From Streptomyces sp. NBC_01142 (GTDB taxonomy: Bacteria > Actinomycetota > Actinomycetes > Streptomycetales > Streptomycetaceae), in NCBI RefSeq assembly GCF_026341125.1, contig NZ_JAPEOR010000003.1, positions 1,364,001-1,428,000 on the forward strand: a DNA stretch of 64,000 nucleotides. Direction: 5' to 3'. The notes beneath the pieces are model-generated. The model was not told the origin of the DNA. It did no database searches and worked only from the letters and a program-made list of their open reading frames with translations. Numbering within the stretch: the stretch's first letter is position 1; the number at the start of each line of letters is the position of its first letter. Positions 9,554-18,320 of this stretch are shown here, piece after piece. Made by a program: the position numbers and the translations under genes.

Positions 9554-10045
9554 GTCGAGCTCGGGGTCCGGTGACTCCTTCCACGTCTTGGTGCGCTGGA
9601 AGGTCACGCCGCGGCGGGCGAGCAAGCACCGTAACGCCTCGCGGCCGATCCGGATCACGCGACCGTGAACGCGCCGCAGGTAGGCGGCGAGCTTACGGAT
9701 GGACCAGCGACTGAAGGGCTGGCCGAGCTTGGTCGGGCGGGTGGTGGCCGTCTGGACGACGAAGTCCTCGTCGTCAGGACTGAGCAGGCGGGGACGGCCT
9801 CCCGCCCACCGAGGGTCCAGACAGGCCAGGCCGATCTCGTTGAACCGGTGGATCACATCCCGGACGGTGTCCTCGTCGGCCAGCACCAGCTGCGCGATCA
9901 CCGGCACCCGGTTCCCGCCGGCCGAGGCCAGCAGCATCATCGCCCGCCGGAACCGCACCGAATTGGTGCTGCCCCGACGCACGATCTGCTGCAGCTTCTG
10001 CCCCTCCTGGTCGGTCAACCTGCGCACACGGACAGGCTCAGCCAC
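9553..10045 (-). pseudogene. IS630-family transposase, N-terminal half
   Basis: The gene starts at GTG 10045 (VAEPVRVRRLTDQEGQKL). It contains the family's HTH/winged-helix DNA-binding part (RFRRAMMLLASAGG, VRDVIHRFNEIGLACLDPRW) and the linker WSIRKLAAYLRR to FQRTKTWKESPDPELDA. The DDE half is absent because the gene ends at the junction with IstA. An unlinked catalytic fragment of an IS630 gene lies at 14361-14489. Confidence 0.82.
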
Positions 10046-10115
10046 CACACCCCCAACGGTCGAAACGGACGCCACCGCACATCCAACCGTTCCATCTACC
10101 GACCCGGCCAACCAA

Positions 10116-10968
10116 TGCGGTCACAGCACTAGACACCAATCCGTACCCCACCGGCATCAAGGTCACCGACAGGGACATCGACGCCCTGCCCATGCACCGG
10201 CACCGCTTCCACGGCGACTGCGGGGGTGGTTGGTGGCCGGTTGGGGAGGAACGGACGCTGTTCGACCCCGGAAAGGTGCGCACAACGCGCTACCGCTACC
10301 GGGGCGCGACCATCCCTTCCCCCTGGCCGACCACGGCATGAGGACGATCATCGACAGCAAGGCGGGACTTGTGGAGCGCCCGGTGCCATGAGAGTGGCAC
10401 GCCGGGTGCGGGAAGCGGCCCGAAGAAACGGCTCGATCGAAAGACGAGACCGCGCTTCGGGCCGACTTCACCACCCCCAGCATCCTCTGGACGCGACAGA
10501 GATCGACAGCACGTCAGACCAGACCCCGGCGAACAAGCTGGATCGCCTCACGCGGCGTTCACTGCAGGACCCTGAACTGACCGGTATGCCCCGCCAACAA
10601 CTCACCCAACTCATCGACACCCTGACGCCCGCGCTGGAGATTCAACGCGAGGAAGTGCTCCGCACACGTCGTGGCCACGAGCGTCTGGTCGCACCCGGAA
10701 CAGGCGCGCCAAAGCCAAACTCACCCCAGCCGACCGAATCCTGGCCACCGTGCTCCACCTGCGCAAACTCGCCACCATGAACCTCTTGGGCCAACTCTTC
10801 GGCGTCACCGCCGTGACCATCTGCAGAGCGAGCCAGGACGTCCGCCCACTCCTCGAAGCACACGGCCATCGCATCAAAGCCTCCACCGCCCGCTTCCGCA
10901 CACCAGCCGACATCACGGCGTTCCTCGCTTCAAACCCCACCCAAACCAAGATCAAGAAGACGAGTTAA
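10116..10968 (+). pseudogene. ISAzo13-family transposase, C-terminal piece (copy A)
   Basis: It resumes at LDTNPYPTGIKVTDRDIDAL and LPMHRHRFHGD, equivalent to LDTNTYPTGVRIGDAQM in the intact copy. It then runs with frameshifts (around 10220, 10440 and 10700) through DPELTGMPRQQLTQLIDTL and ILATVLHLRKLATMNLLGQL to a stop at 10966-10968. The right terminal sequence ATGATCTGCACGCCCTT follows and joins the next element. About 70 residues, including the third catalytic region, are missing between the two pieces. Confidence 0.75.
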
Positions 10969-10981
10969 TGATCTGCACGCC

Positions 10982-12566
10982 CTTGGCGTTTATGCAGCGT
11001 TGCTGTTCGTGATGGCTGCCGCGAGGTTCGGTTTGCCCTGTTTCCCGACGGGGTGCTGGCGTGCGCGGTGCTTGTTCTTCATGCCGGTTGGTCGGCCGGG
11101 GCCTGCGGTGCTCGTTTTCGGTGCACCGGCCGGCTGAGGGGTTTTCCCGTGGAGGCGGCGAAATCCTCGACGGACACGCGCAGGTGTGAGGCGCCCTGAG
11201 CGTGCGGGCCGTTCCCAGGGCTTGCGGAGGTCTTCTGCGAGGGGCCGGGCGAGGCGGAGTTGGGTGTGGGCGGCAATGACCAGCCAGGTCCAGCGGTCGG
11301 CGGCGGCTGGCGCACGGAGTTTGGGAGCGGTCCAGCCCAACGTCTGCTTCATCATTCTGAAGGTGTGTTCGAGATCGAATCTGCGCAGGAATGCCTGCCA
11401 GAGCCGGTCCACATCCCCGGCGGTGGCGCCGGTGACTGACCACCACAGCCAGACTGGCCTGGGGCTGCGGTCGCCACGCAGGTGGTCGACCTGAAGACGG
11501 ATGACCGTGCCTTCGATGACCGGCAGCTGTCCTTCGGGGTAGTTGGCCCACGCCGAGCGCCGGACCAGCAGCGGGTGCAGACGGTCCCAGGCAGTGGCGA
11601 CGGCCTTCCCGTAGTGGGTGGTGTCGGTCAGCGTGGTGACGGACGGGACAGGCTGGGTGGCCGGATCCTCGAACTTGAACTCCGCCCCGCGCTTGGGCTT
11701 GCGCCCGCGTTTGCCCGCCGGCTGAGGCGGGGGCGGGAAGTACAGGACGCGGTCCGAACGCATCCGGCCCAGCAGCTCCACGGGCAGCTCCGCGAGCAGG
11801 AAAGCCAGGCGGGTCACGTCATAGCCAGCATCGACGACGACCAGGACGGGCGGGTCGCCGATCTGCCACTGGCCTGCCACATACAGCCGCTGGAACACTT
11901 CCCTGACCTGGACGGCGGTGACGGCGATCTCGTCGTCCCACGGACACAGCCGGGCCACGTCCAGCATGGCAGTCCACGAAGTCCGCCCCGGCTCCAGGGC
12001 AGCGACGAAGGAGTAGGGCCACCCGGGGATCATCTGGGCCGAGCCCCTGCCCCGACCGTATGTGTGGCAGAACAGCCGATCCGGGCTGGTATTCGCATCC
12101 GGCCGCAGCCAGTTGCTGACATCGACCGCCAGGACCAACCGCCCCTCAGCCGTCCGGGGAAGCGGCAGTCCCGCCAGCGCCCTGCGCAGCCGTGCCACAT
12201 CCAGATGCCCGCGGTTCAGCCCCCCGTACAACGCACCATGCCCGCGGCGGTGCTCAGGCGCCAGGGACAACTCGACCAACGTCTTCACCGGACCGTCCAC
12301 ACACAACAAGGCGTCACCCAGCTCGAACAACGCGTCGCGCCGCTCGGTCAGGCACGCATAGAACTCCGTCCGGAACCACGACAGTTCGGCAAACGCATCC
12401 CGCGGGACACCCCGCTGCAGCAGACTCATCGCTCCGGCCTTCGTACTGGTCAAGTGCCTCTGTGACGAAGCACAGAATCAGGCGAAGGCCGCTCTCACGT
12501 CTGGCACTCAGCCGAAAACTCCAGCAAGTTCGAGGCCATGTTCGACCACAGACGATAAACGCCAAG
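10982..12566 (-). mobile_element. NF041680-type insertion sequence
   Basis: A 12-bp inverted repeat CTTGGCGTTTAT (10982-10993; complement at 12555-12566) bounds the element. It is joined flush to the right end of ISAzo13 copy A and to the left end of ISAzo13 copy B, so no target duplication can be read. Confidence 0.7.
10990..12429 (-). CDS. Transposase, NF041680 (IS701-related) type
   Basis: This putative transposase of about 479 residues is common in Streptomyces. Start ATG 12429 (MSLLQRGVPRDAF); a TTG eight codons earlier is possible. Visible DDE-like motifs: LVLAVDVSNWLRPDA, VLVVVDAGYDVTRLAFLLA, and FDLEHTFRMMKQTLGWTAPK near the C-terminus. A conserved RKPKRGAEFKFEDP block sits in the middle. 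The tail is basic (GMKNKHRARQHPVGKQGKP). There are no frameshifts, so it may be functional. The family name comes from memory of the sequence pattern and should be confirmed. Confidence 0.78.
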   Translation of the reverse strand: MSLLQRGVPRDAFAELSWFRTEFYACLTERRDALFELGDALLCVDGPVKTLVELSLAPEHRRGHGALYGGLNRGHLDVARLRRALAGLPLPRTAEGRLVLAVDVSNWLRPDANTSPDRLFCHTYGRGRGSAQMIPGWPYSFVAALEPGRTSWTAMLDVARLCPWDDEIAVTAVQVREVFQRLYVAGQWQIGDPPVLVVVDAGYDVTRLAFLLAELPVELLGRMRSDRVLYFPPPPQPAGKRGRKPKRGAEFKFEDPATQPVPSVTTLTDTTHYGKAVATAWDRLHPLLVRRSAWANYPEGQLPVIEGTVIRLQVDHLRGDRSPRPVWLWWSVTGATAGDVDRLWQAFLRRFDLEHTFRMMKQTLGWTAPKLRAPAAADRWTWLVIAAHTQLRLARPLAEDLRKPWERPARSGRLTPARVRRGFRRLHGKTPQPAGAPKTSTAGPGRPTGMKNKHRARQHPVGKQGKPNLAAAITNSNAA

Positions 12567-12569
12567 CTA

Positions 12570-14318
12570 AGGGCCCGTAAAGAATCAACACGTTGCTTCA
12601 CGGTCTCACTGTCGTTGGTGTGGTATGCGCATACCGAGCGAGGTTCGTGACCAACTTGCCCTGAGATTCGGAGTGTTGTTCCCTCATCTGAATGAGCGGC
12701 AGCAGCGGCTGGCGCTGGCCGCCGAGGCCCGGCTGCTGGGGCACGGCGGGGTCCGGGCCGTCGCGCGTGCCGCGGGGGTGAGCGAGACGACGGTGCGGAA
12801 GGGGGTCTTCGAGCTGGAGGGCTGCGAGGGCCCGTTGCCCGATGGCCGGGTCCGCCGGGACGGCGGCGGTCGCAAGAACGCCGAGGAGCTTGACCCGCTG
12901 CTGGTTCCGGCGTTGCTGGCGCTGGTCGAGCCGGACGAGCGGGGCGATCCGATGTCGCCGCTGCGGTGGACGACGAAGTCGCTGCGGTCTCTGGCCGGGG
13001 AGCTCACCCGGCAGGGCCATGCCGCGTCAGCGCCGACCGTGGGCAGGCTGCTGCGGGAGAACGGTTTCAGCCTGCAGGCCAATGCCAAGACCCTTGAGGG
13101 CGCTCAGCACCCCGACCGGGACACGCAGTTCCGGTACATCAACGACCGGGTCAAGGACCATCAGGCGGGTGGCGAGCCGGTGGTCAGCGTGGACACGAAA
13201 AAGAAGGAAGTCGTCGGGGAGTTCAAGAATGCCGGACGCGAGTGGCGGCCGGCCGGTGATCCGGTGCGGGTCGACGTCCATGAATTCCCCGGTGACGCGC
13301 TGGGCAAGGCCCTGCCTTACGGCATCTACGACCTGGCGGCGAACACCGGCTGGGTCAACGTCGGTACCGATCACGACACCGCGGCCTTCGCGGTCGAATC
13401 GATCCGCCGCTGGTGGCACGGCCAGGGCCACGCTGCCTACCCGCAGGCGACACGGCTGCTGATCACCGCCGATGCCGGCGGTTCTAACGGCTACCGCACC
13501 CGCGCCTGGAAGACCGAACTCGCATCATTCGCCGCCGAGACGGGCCTGGCCGTCACTGTCTGCCACATGCCTCCGGGCACATCGAAATGGAACCGGATCG
13601 AGCACCGGCTGTTCTCCGCGATCACGATGAACTGGCGCGGCCGCCCGCTGACCAGCTACGAGGTCATCGTGCAGACCATCGCCGCGACCAACACACGCAC
13701 CGGCCTGACCGTCCACGCCGAAATGGACCCCGGCAGCTACCCCACCGGGGTGAAGGTCAGCGACGTCGAACTGAACGCGGTGCCATTGACCGGCCATGCC
13801 TTCCACGGGGAATGGAACTACACCGTGCACCCCCGGACCGCCGAGCCGGCGCACTCCGGCGGCCCTGCCGCCGGCCTCGACTGCGGGGCACTGTCGCACC
13901 CCGCCCTGACCGGCATGACCAGCACCGCACTGACCGCGCTGGCCGAGGCCCTGGCCACCGAATGGCAGGCGCTGCACGCACCGGACCGCACCACCCGGCG
14001 CGATGGCGGCGAACGGCGCCGGGCCCCTGGCGGCGGCCGCAAGGCCAAACTGGACCTGGCCGACCGAGTCCTGGCCACTGTGCTGCAACAGCACCTCGCC
14101 CTGCCGCCCACCGTGCTCGCCCGCCTGTTCACCGTCAGTAAGGACACCATCCGCGACGCCACCGGCGAGATCAGACACCTCATGGACCAGCACGGACACA
14201 CCCTCGGCCCCGCAGCGGCACACCTGACCACCCTCACCGGCCTCTTCGTCTACGCCGCGGCACACGGCGCCGCCCTCGCAACACAGGCAAAACCCTCACC
14301 TTGATTCTTTACGGGCCC
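12570..14318 (+). mobile_element. ISAzo13-family insertion sequence, intact (copy B)
   Basis: An 18-bp perfect inverted repeat AGGGCCCGTAAAGAATCA (12570-12587; complement 14302-14319) bounds the element. TA lies just outside on the left (12568-12569) and at 14319-14320 on the right, which suggests a TA target. The right flank falls within a fragment of another NF041680-type transposase. Confidence 0.82.
12625..14304 (+). CDS. ISAzo13-family transposase
   Basis: The 559-residue product is full length and starts MRIPSEVRDQLALRFGVLFP. The HTH part is GGVRAVARAAGVSETTVRKG. DDE motifs are VVSVDTKKKEVVG, LLITADAGGSNGYRTR, and GTSKWNRIEHRLFSAITMNW. The C-terminal domain (LTGMTSTALTALAEALA, RKAKLDLADRVLATVLQQHL) is an added HTH-like region typical of Streptomyces members. 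It differs clearly from the other three copies in the window, so the copies are not recent duplicates of one another. Confidence 0.9.
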   Translation: MRIPSEVRDQLALRFGVLFPHLNERQQRLALAAEARLLGHGGVRAVARAAGVSETTVRKGVFELEGCEGPLPDGRVRRDGGGRKNAEELDPLLVPALLALVEPDERGDPMSPLRWTTKSLRSLAGELTRQGHAASAPTVGRLLRENGFSLQANAKTLEGAQHPDRDTQFRYINDRVKDHQAGGEPVVSVDTKKKEVVGEFKNAGREWRPAGDPVRVDVHEFPGDALGKALPYGIYDLAANTGWVNVGTDHDTAAFAVESIRRWWHGQGHAAYPQATRLLITADAGGSNGYRTRAWKTELASFAAETGLAVTVCHMPPGTSKWNRIEHRLFSAITMNWRGRPLTSYEVIVQTIAATNTRTGLTVHAEMDPGSYPTGVKVSDVELNAVPLTGHAFHGEWNYTVHPRTAEPAHSGGPAAGLDCGALSHPALTGMTSTALTALAEALATEWQALHAPDRTTRRDGGERRRAPGGGRKAKLDLADRVLATVLQQHLALPPTVLARLFTVSKDTIRDATGEIRHLMDQHGHTLGPAAAHLTTLTGLFVYAAAHGAALATQAKPSP

Positions 14319-14330
14319 TAAGGCCAGCCG

Positions 14331-14489
14331 GGTAACGTCGTAGCCTGCGTCGGCGGTGATGTTGAAGGCTGCGAACAGGCTGATGTCGTGCCGGTAGTAG
14401 TCGTGGGTGCGCCGCTCGGGCATGCCCGGCATCGTCGGCAGCACCGGCTGGGATCGATCCAGGGCCTGGATCTGCCTCTTCTCGTCCAC
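14331..14489 (-). pseudogene. Scar: IS630 catalytic fragment fused to NF041680 fragment
   Basis: On the minus strand the sequence from 14489 reads MDEKRQIQALDRSQPVLPTM, then RRTHDYYRHDISLFAAFNIT. This is the start of an IS630 catalytic domain. It runs directly into DAGYDVTRLA, which is identical to a block of the NF041680-type transposase at 10990-12429, and is then cut by ISAzo13 copy B. It marks at least two successive rearrangements. 14490-14629 is gene-free and should hold the promoter of the next gene. Confidence 0.7.
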
Positions 14490-14629
14490 TGATCAGAGCC
14501 TTCCTGACTACTTACCGACGGAAACATCTTTCCCCGTTGTGACCGCTGGCGCACTATTGACTCTTGATTCGCGCAAGCAACACCAGCTGTGGTTCGGCCT
14601 CGTCAGGGGTGGTCGCACAGCCGTAGTAC

Positions 14630-16321
14630 GTGAGGAGTCAGTGGGTGCCAAAGTTCCACCCTGACGTCTGGGGTACCGCAGACGGGGACGCGACGTTCGC
14701 GGGTCTGTCGGACGCGAAGCTCATGGAACGGATCCGCTCAGGTGCGCCTGCCGCGTACCCGGCCGCGCAGGAGCTCAAGCGCCGTCATCTGCCGACAGTC
14801 CTCACGTACGCGCGGCTCTGCGCGCGCACGTGGGCGGCCGGGAACCAGCTGGCCGCCCAGGCGATCCAGCTCGCCGCGCAGGAGGCGTGCCGGGGAATCG
14901 AGCCCCGCGGGACCTGGCGGCACCATCTGCTGATGCTCGTGCAGCGGGTTGCTCTCACGTGGGCCTCCGGCAAGCGCAGACATGTGCTCGAACCTGACTT
15001 CGCCACATGGCTCGACGAAGCCGCCGATTCGATCGACCCGAACGCCTCCCACCCGCAGCACGCAGGAGCGTCGTCGTCTGCGATGCTCACCGGCTTCTAC
15101 TGGCTTGCCGAGGCGACGCAGTGCGTCCTCTGGCACGCCGTCGTGGACGACGAGCCAGACGCGACCGTCGCCACTTTCCTCCAGGTCGAGCCCGCCGTCG
15201 TCCCCGAGTTGCGCACCAGGGCCCAGGACGCCATGCGCCAGGCATACATCCAGGCGCATGTGGAGAGCAGCGGCGACCGGCGGTGTCTTGGTTTCCGCCG
15301 CATCATCGAGGCGGCGGCACAGCCGGGAGACGGGCGCTACAGCCAGGACCTGGCGGAGCACCTTGATGAGTGCCCCAGCTGCCCCGAACTGGTCGCGGAG
15401 CTGAAACGGATGACGGACGATCCGAGGACCGCGCTGGCGCAGGGGTTGCTACGCTGGGGAGGGGCGGCGTACGCGGCGCGTACGCAGGTACGCGGCCTGC
15501 TCGGCGAGGTCTTGCTCAGGCCGCCCAGCGGGTCATCAACGCCCGTACCGGCAACCGCAGTGGGCGGGACGGGTTCGCGCAGGCGCGAGAACGGTCCGTC
15601 GCTGCCGCTGGTGCTCGTCGCCGTAGCGGTGGCGGCGGCGGCGCTCACGATCGCCGTCGTCGGAATGCAGCCAGGAAGCATCGGGGCGGGCTCCGGAGCG
15701 GCGCCTGACCGCTCGGAGGAGCCACCAGTGCAGGACGTCCCGACCATACCGGCGATCCCTGTACCCAACATGTCGACCAGCCCCACTCCGACACCGTCGA
15801 AGTCTCCCGCACCCTCCGCGAGTGCGACCACCAAGGTCCCGAGCAAGGTGGCCCCCAAGCCAAAGCCTCCCGCCCCGTCGAAGGTCCCAGTACTGCGCCC
15901 GGTGCCCATCGTTGCAGGAGGGGGATATACCCGGATCGTCAACGATGACTCCGGGCTGTGTCTGGCCGTCGAGGGCGGCGTGCTGGAGAACTACACGGAC
16001 GTCGTCTCCGCGGGCTGCACCGGCGCCCCGACCCAGCTGTGGAGCCTGGACTCCAGCGGCCTGCTGCGCAGTTCCGCGGACTCGGACTATTGCGTGGACT
16101 CACGCGGGGATGTCGACCGGGGTGTCGGCATCTGGAGATGCTCCGACGTCCAAAGCCGGGACGGGCTGCTGTTCATCGTGGACGGCTCAGGAACCATCCG
16201 ACCGCGGATCGCGCCCGGCTTCGCGCTGGAGCCTCTACTGCCCGACAGCCTCGAGCTCGAGTTCGACGAGATCAATGGGGAAAGCGAGCAGCACTGGACG
16301 GCGGTGAAGGCTGCCTTGTGA
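14630..16321 (+). CDS. Membrane protein: sigma-like N-terminus, zinc-finger motif, lectin-like domain
   Basis: The 563-residue product starts at GTG 14630. Residues of about 20-215 resemble a degenerate ECF sigma factor (DAKLMERIRSGAPAAYPAAQ, then helical segments, and VLWHAVVDDEPDATVATFLQ like a region-4 HTH). Around 243-250 is HLDECPSCPEL, like the HxxxCxxC of anti-sigma zinc fingers. About 322-345 is one membrane span (LPLVLVAVAVAAAALTIAVV), then about 80 residues rich in Pro/Ser/Thr. From about 430 a ricin-type beta-trefoil-like region follows (SGLCLAVEGG, GAPTQLWSLDSSGLL, SEQHWTAV). The lectin part would lie outside the cell and the sigma-like part inside. It could be a one-piece sensor, but residual sigma activity is unproven. 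Confidence 0.72.
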   Translation: MRSQWVPKFHPDVWGTADGDATFAGLSDAKLMERIRSGAPAAYPAAQELKRRHLPTVLTYARLCARTWAAGNQLAAQAIQLAAQEACRGIEPRGTWRHHLLMLVQRVALTWASGKRRHVLEPDFATWLDEAADSIDPNASHPQHAGASSSAMLTGFYWLAEATQCVLWHAVVDDEPDATVATFLQVEPAVVPELRTRAQDAMRQAYIQAHVESSGDRRCLGFRRIIEAAAQPGDGRYSQDLAEHLDECPSCPELVAELKRMTDDPRTALAQGLLRWGGAAYAARTQVRGLLGEVLLRPPSGSSTPVPATAVGGTGSRRRENGPSLPLVLVAVAVAAAALTIAVVGMQPGSIGAGSGAAPDRSEEPPVQDVPTIPAIPVPNMSTSPTPTPSKSPAPSASATTKVPSKVAPKPKPPAPSKVPVLRPVPIVAGGGYTRIVNDDSGLCLAVEGGVLENYTDVVSAGCTGAPTQLWSLDSSGLLRSSADSDYCVDSRGDVDRGVGIWRCSDVQSRDGLLFIVDGSGTIRPRIAPGFALEPLLPDSLELEFDEINGESEQHWTAVKAAL

Positions 16322-16337
16322 GCTGTGCCGGAGATTC

Positions 16338-16366
16338 GGGACCATCCCCGCGGGGGCGGGGAGCGG
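16338..16366. other. Hairpin resembling a single type I-E CRISPR repeat, or a terminator
   Basis: Read on the minus strand, these 29 bases have the layout of actinobacterial type I-E repeats: CTCCCCG, an inner palindrome CCCCGC/GCGGGG (16346-16351 and 16356-16361), and an end ATGGTCCC. Only one copy is present and there are no cas genes. It follows the stop at 16321 by 16 bases, so an ordinary terminator is at least as likely. Confidence 0.4.
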
Positions 16367-16553
16367 ACTGCGTGACCTGCGTCTTTAGCGCGGGTGCACA
16401 CGCTGCCGGCGAAGTCGCCCGGAGCGTACTTCCGGCCGCGCCACGGAACTGCGGTGCGCGCAGCTGATCGGGGACGACACCCAGAGGATCAATCTGACCT
16501 TCACCCTCTACCCGGAGCCGTGGCGACAACGTTTGAGGTGACCCCCCAAGTAC

Positions 16554-17345
16554 GTGTCGGCGGTCAACATCGCCAAGAAGAGCGTCACGGACATCCCCTT
16601 CGACAAGGACGAACTCTCTCCCGACCTCCTCTACGGCGAAGCGATCGCCCCGGACGGCAAGCACGTCTACGTGGCCGTGCAGAACCCCTTCGACGGGGAC
16701 AAGGTGTCGGTGATCGACACCGCCACCAACCAGGTCTCCGCCACCATCAAGACCAGCAGGCCCGACCAGGTGGTGATCAATCCCGGCGGCAAGCGCCTCT
16801 ACGTGGCCGACAGCAAGGGCAGCCTGTCCGTGATCAACACCGCCGACAACCAGGTCATCGCCACCATCCGCCTCAACGAAGCGGCCAACGGCATGGCGGT
16901 CACCCCTGACGGCAAGCGCCTTTACGTGACCGGGAACAGCAGCACCGTCTCGGTGGTCAACCTCGTGAAGCAGAAGATCGTCCGCACCATCCCCGGTGCC
17001 GGCACGGGCGGGCTGACGATCAGCCCCAACGGCAAGCGGGCCTACGTGGTCGGCGTCGACAACAAGATCAGGCAGGGCAAGGTGTCGGTGATCAACCTGA
17101 CCACTGACAAGGTCACCAAGACCATCCCCATCGGCGACATCCCGCCGGACACCGGGTCAGGCAGGTACTTCCGTCCCGCAGAGGTGGCCCTCACCCCCGA
17201 CGGCAAGAGCGCCTACGTGGTCGGCTCCTACGGCAACGGGACACCCCAGGGAACCGTGTTCGCGATCAACACCGCAACCAACGCCGTGACCCCCATCACC
17301 GTCGGCGCCGGCGACACCATGGGGGTAGCCGTCGGTCGACTGTGA
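16554..17345 (+). CDS. YVTN/YncE-type beta-propeller protein, probably N-terminally truncated
   Basis: The 263-residue product has about six blades of the YVTN type, each with a PDGKxxYV-like strand: APDGKHVYVAVQ, NPGGKRLYVADS, TPDGKRLYVTGN, SPNGKRAYVVGV, TPDGKSAYVVGS. Between them are KVSVIDTATNQVSATI-like repeats. Such proteins are usually exported and bind partners at the surface. Here the frame begins inside a blade (VSAVNIAKKSV) with no signal peptide. The preceding 16322-16553 holds only a short unrelated open stretch (QLIGDDTQRINLTFTLYPEP). A 5' deletion is therefore likely and expression is doubtful. Confidence 0.65.
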   Translation: MSAVNIAKKSVTDIPFDKDELSPDLLYGEAIAPDGKHVYVAVQNPFDGDKVSVIDTATNQVSATIKTSRPDQVVINPGGKRLYVADSKGSLSVINTADNQVIATIRLNEAANGMAVTPDGKRLYVTGNSSTVSVVNLVKQKIVRTIPGAGTGGLTISPNGKRAYVVGVDNKIRQGKVSVINLTTDKVTKTIPIGDIPPDTGSGRYFRPAEVALTPDGKSAYVVGSYGNGTPQGTVFAINTATNAVTPITVGAGDTMGVAVGRL

Positions 17346-17438
17346 CGGCGACACGAGCGCTCGGCAGATCCAGGCGCCACGCGCTTCCTGCCGACGAAAT
17401 CCGAACCTGACGCCTTTGCCTCCAACGGCATTCAATCA

Positions 17439-18320
17439 GCCTCTTCCAACCTGCTGGGTGGATTGGGCAGTTGGGCTGACAGGCGGGTGAAGCCCCTGGT
17501 AGATGAGTTTTCGACCAAGAGAACCGTCTCCACCAGGGGCTTCATGTGCTTGTCTACCCGTCCGGCATTGACGTGTCCACCTCGGCCCTGCGCCTGCTGT
17601 CCGAGCAGCTGCGCGCTCGGCGCAACGAGCGCGGGACCCGATGGCGGCGCCTGACCGCTGGACGCCAGGCGCTGCTCGCCCCCGCCCATCTGCGGTGCGG
17701 GCACACCTACGCCCAGCTCGCGGCCGGGTTCGGAGTCGGCACCACCACCGCCTACCGGTACGTGGTCGAGGCCGTCGAGCTGCTGGCTGCGCTCGCCCCC
17801 ACCCTGGCCGAGGCGGTCCGCGCCGCGGCCAGGAAGGCGTACGTCATCCTCGACGGCACCTTGCTGCCGATCGACCGGATCGCCGCCAACCGGCCCTTCT
17901 ACAGCGGCAAGCACAAGAAGCACGGCATGAACGTCCAAGCCCTCACCGATCCGTTCGGCCGCCTGCTGTGGGCCTCGGCCGCGCTGCCCGGCGCTATCCA
18001 CGACATCAAGGCCGCCCGCACCCACGGGATCATCGACGCCCTGGCCAAGGCCGACCTGGCCTGCTGGGCTGACAAGGGCTACCAGGGCGCCGGCGGCACC
18101 GTACGGGTGCCCTTCCGCGGCAAGCACCGCAACCTCTCCACCGGACAGCAAGGCGTCAACGTCGCCCATGCCCGCATCCGCGCCCTCGGCGAGCAGGCCA
18201 TGGCCACCCTCAAGGCCTGGCGCCTCCTGCGGAAACTCCGCTGCAGCACCACCCGCATCACCGGCATCGTCCAGGCCATCCTCGCGCTTCACCTTGCGCC
18301 AGCCTGAGGTTGGAAAAGGC
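17439..18320 (+). mobile_element. IS5-family insertion sequence
   Basis: 14-bp inverted repeats GCCTCTTCCAACCT (17439-17452) and the complement of GCCTTTTCCAACCT (18307-18320) differ at one base. The flanks are TCA and TCG, so a clear target duplication is not seen. The 882-bp length fits the family. Confidence 0.8.
17546..18307 (+). CDS. IS5-family transposase (DDE_Tnp_4 type)
   Basis: The 253-residue product starts at GTG 17546 (MLVYPSGIDVSTSAL). It has an N-terminal HTH (TYAQLAAGFGVGTTTAYRYV) and DDE motifs YVILDGTLLPIDRI, LACWADKGYQGAGG and ARIRALGEQAMATLKAWRLL. It is full length, with the stop one base inside the right inverted repeat. It is likely active. Confidence 0.85.
   Translation: MLVYPSGIDVSTSALRLLSEQLRARRNERGTRWRRLTAGRQALLAPAHLRCGHTYAQLAAGFGVGTTTAYRYVVEAVELLAALAPTLAEAVRAAARKAYVILDGTLLPIDRIAANRPFYSGKHKKHGMNVQALTDPFGRLLWASAALPGAIHDIKAARTHGIIDALAKADLACWADKGYQGAGGTVRVPFRGKHRNLSTGQQGVNVAHARIRALGEQAMATLKAWRLLRKLRCSTTRITGIVQAILALHLAPA

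Noticed and set aside
16322..16400. CRISPR array
   Set aside because: Only one repeat-like hairpin was found, with no second copy at spacer distance and no cas genes. It is kept as a finding, not called an array.
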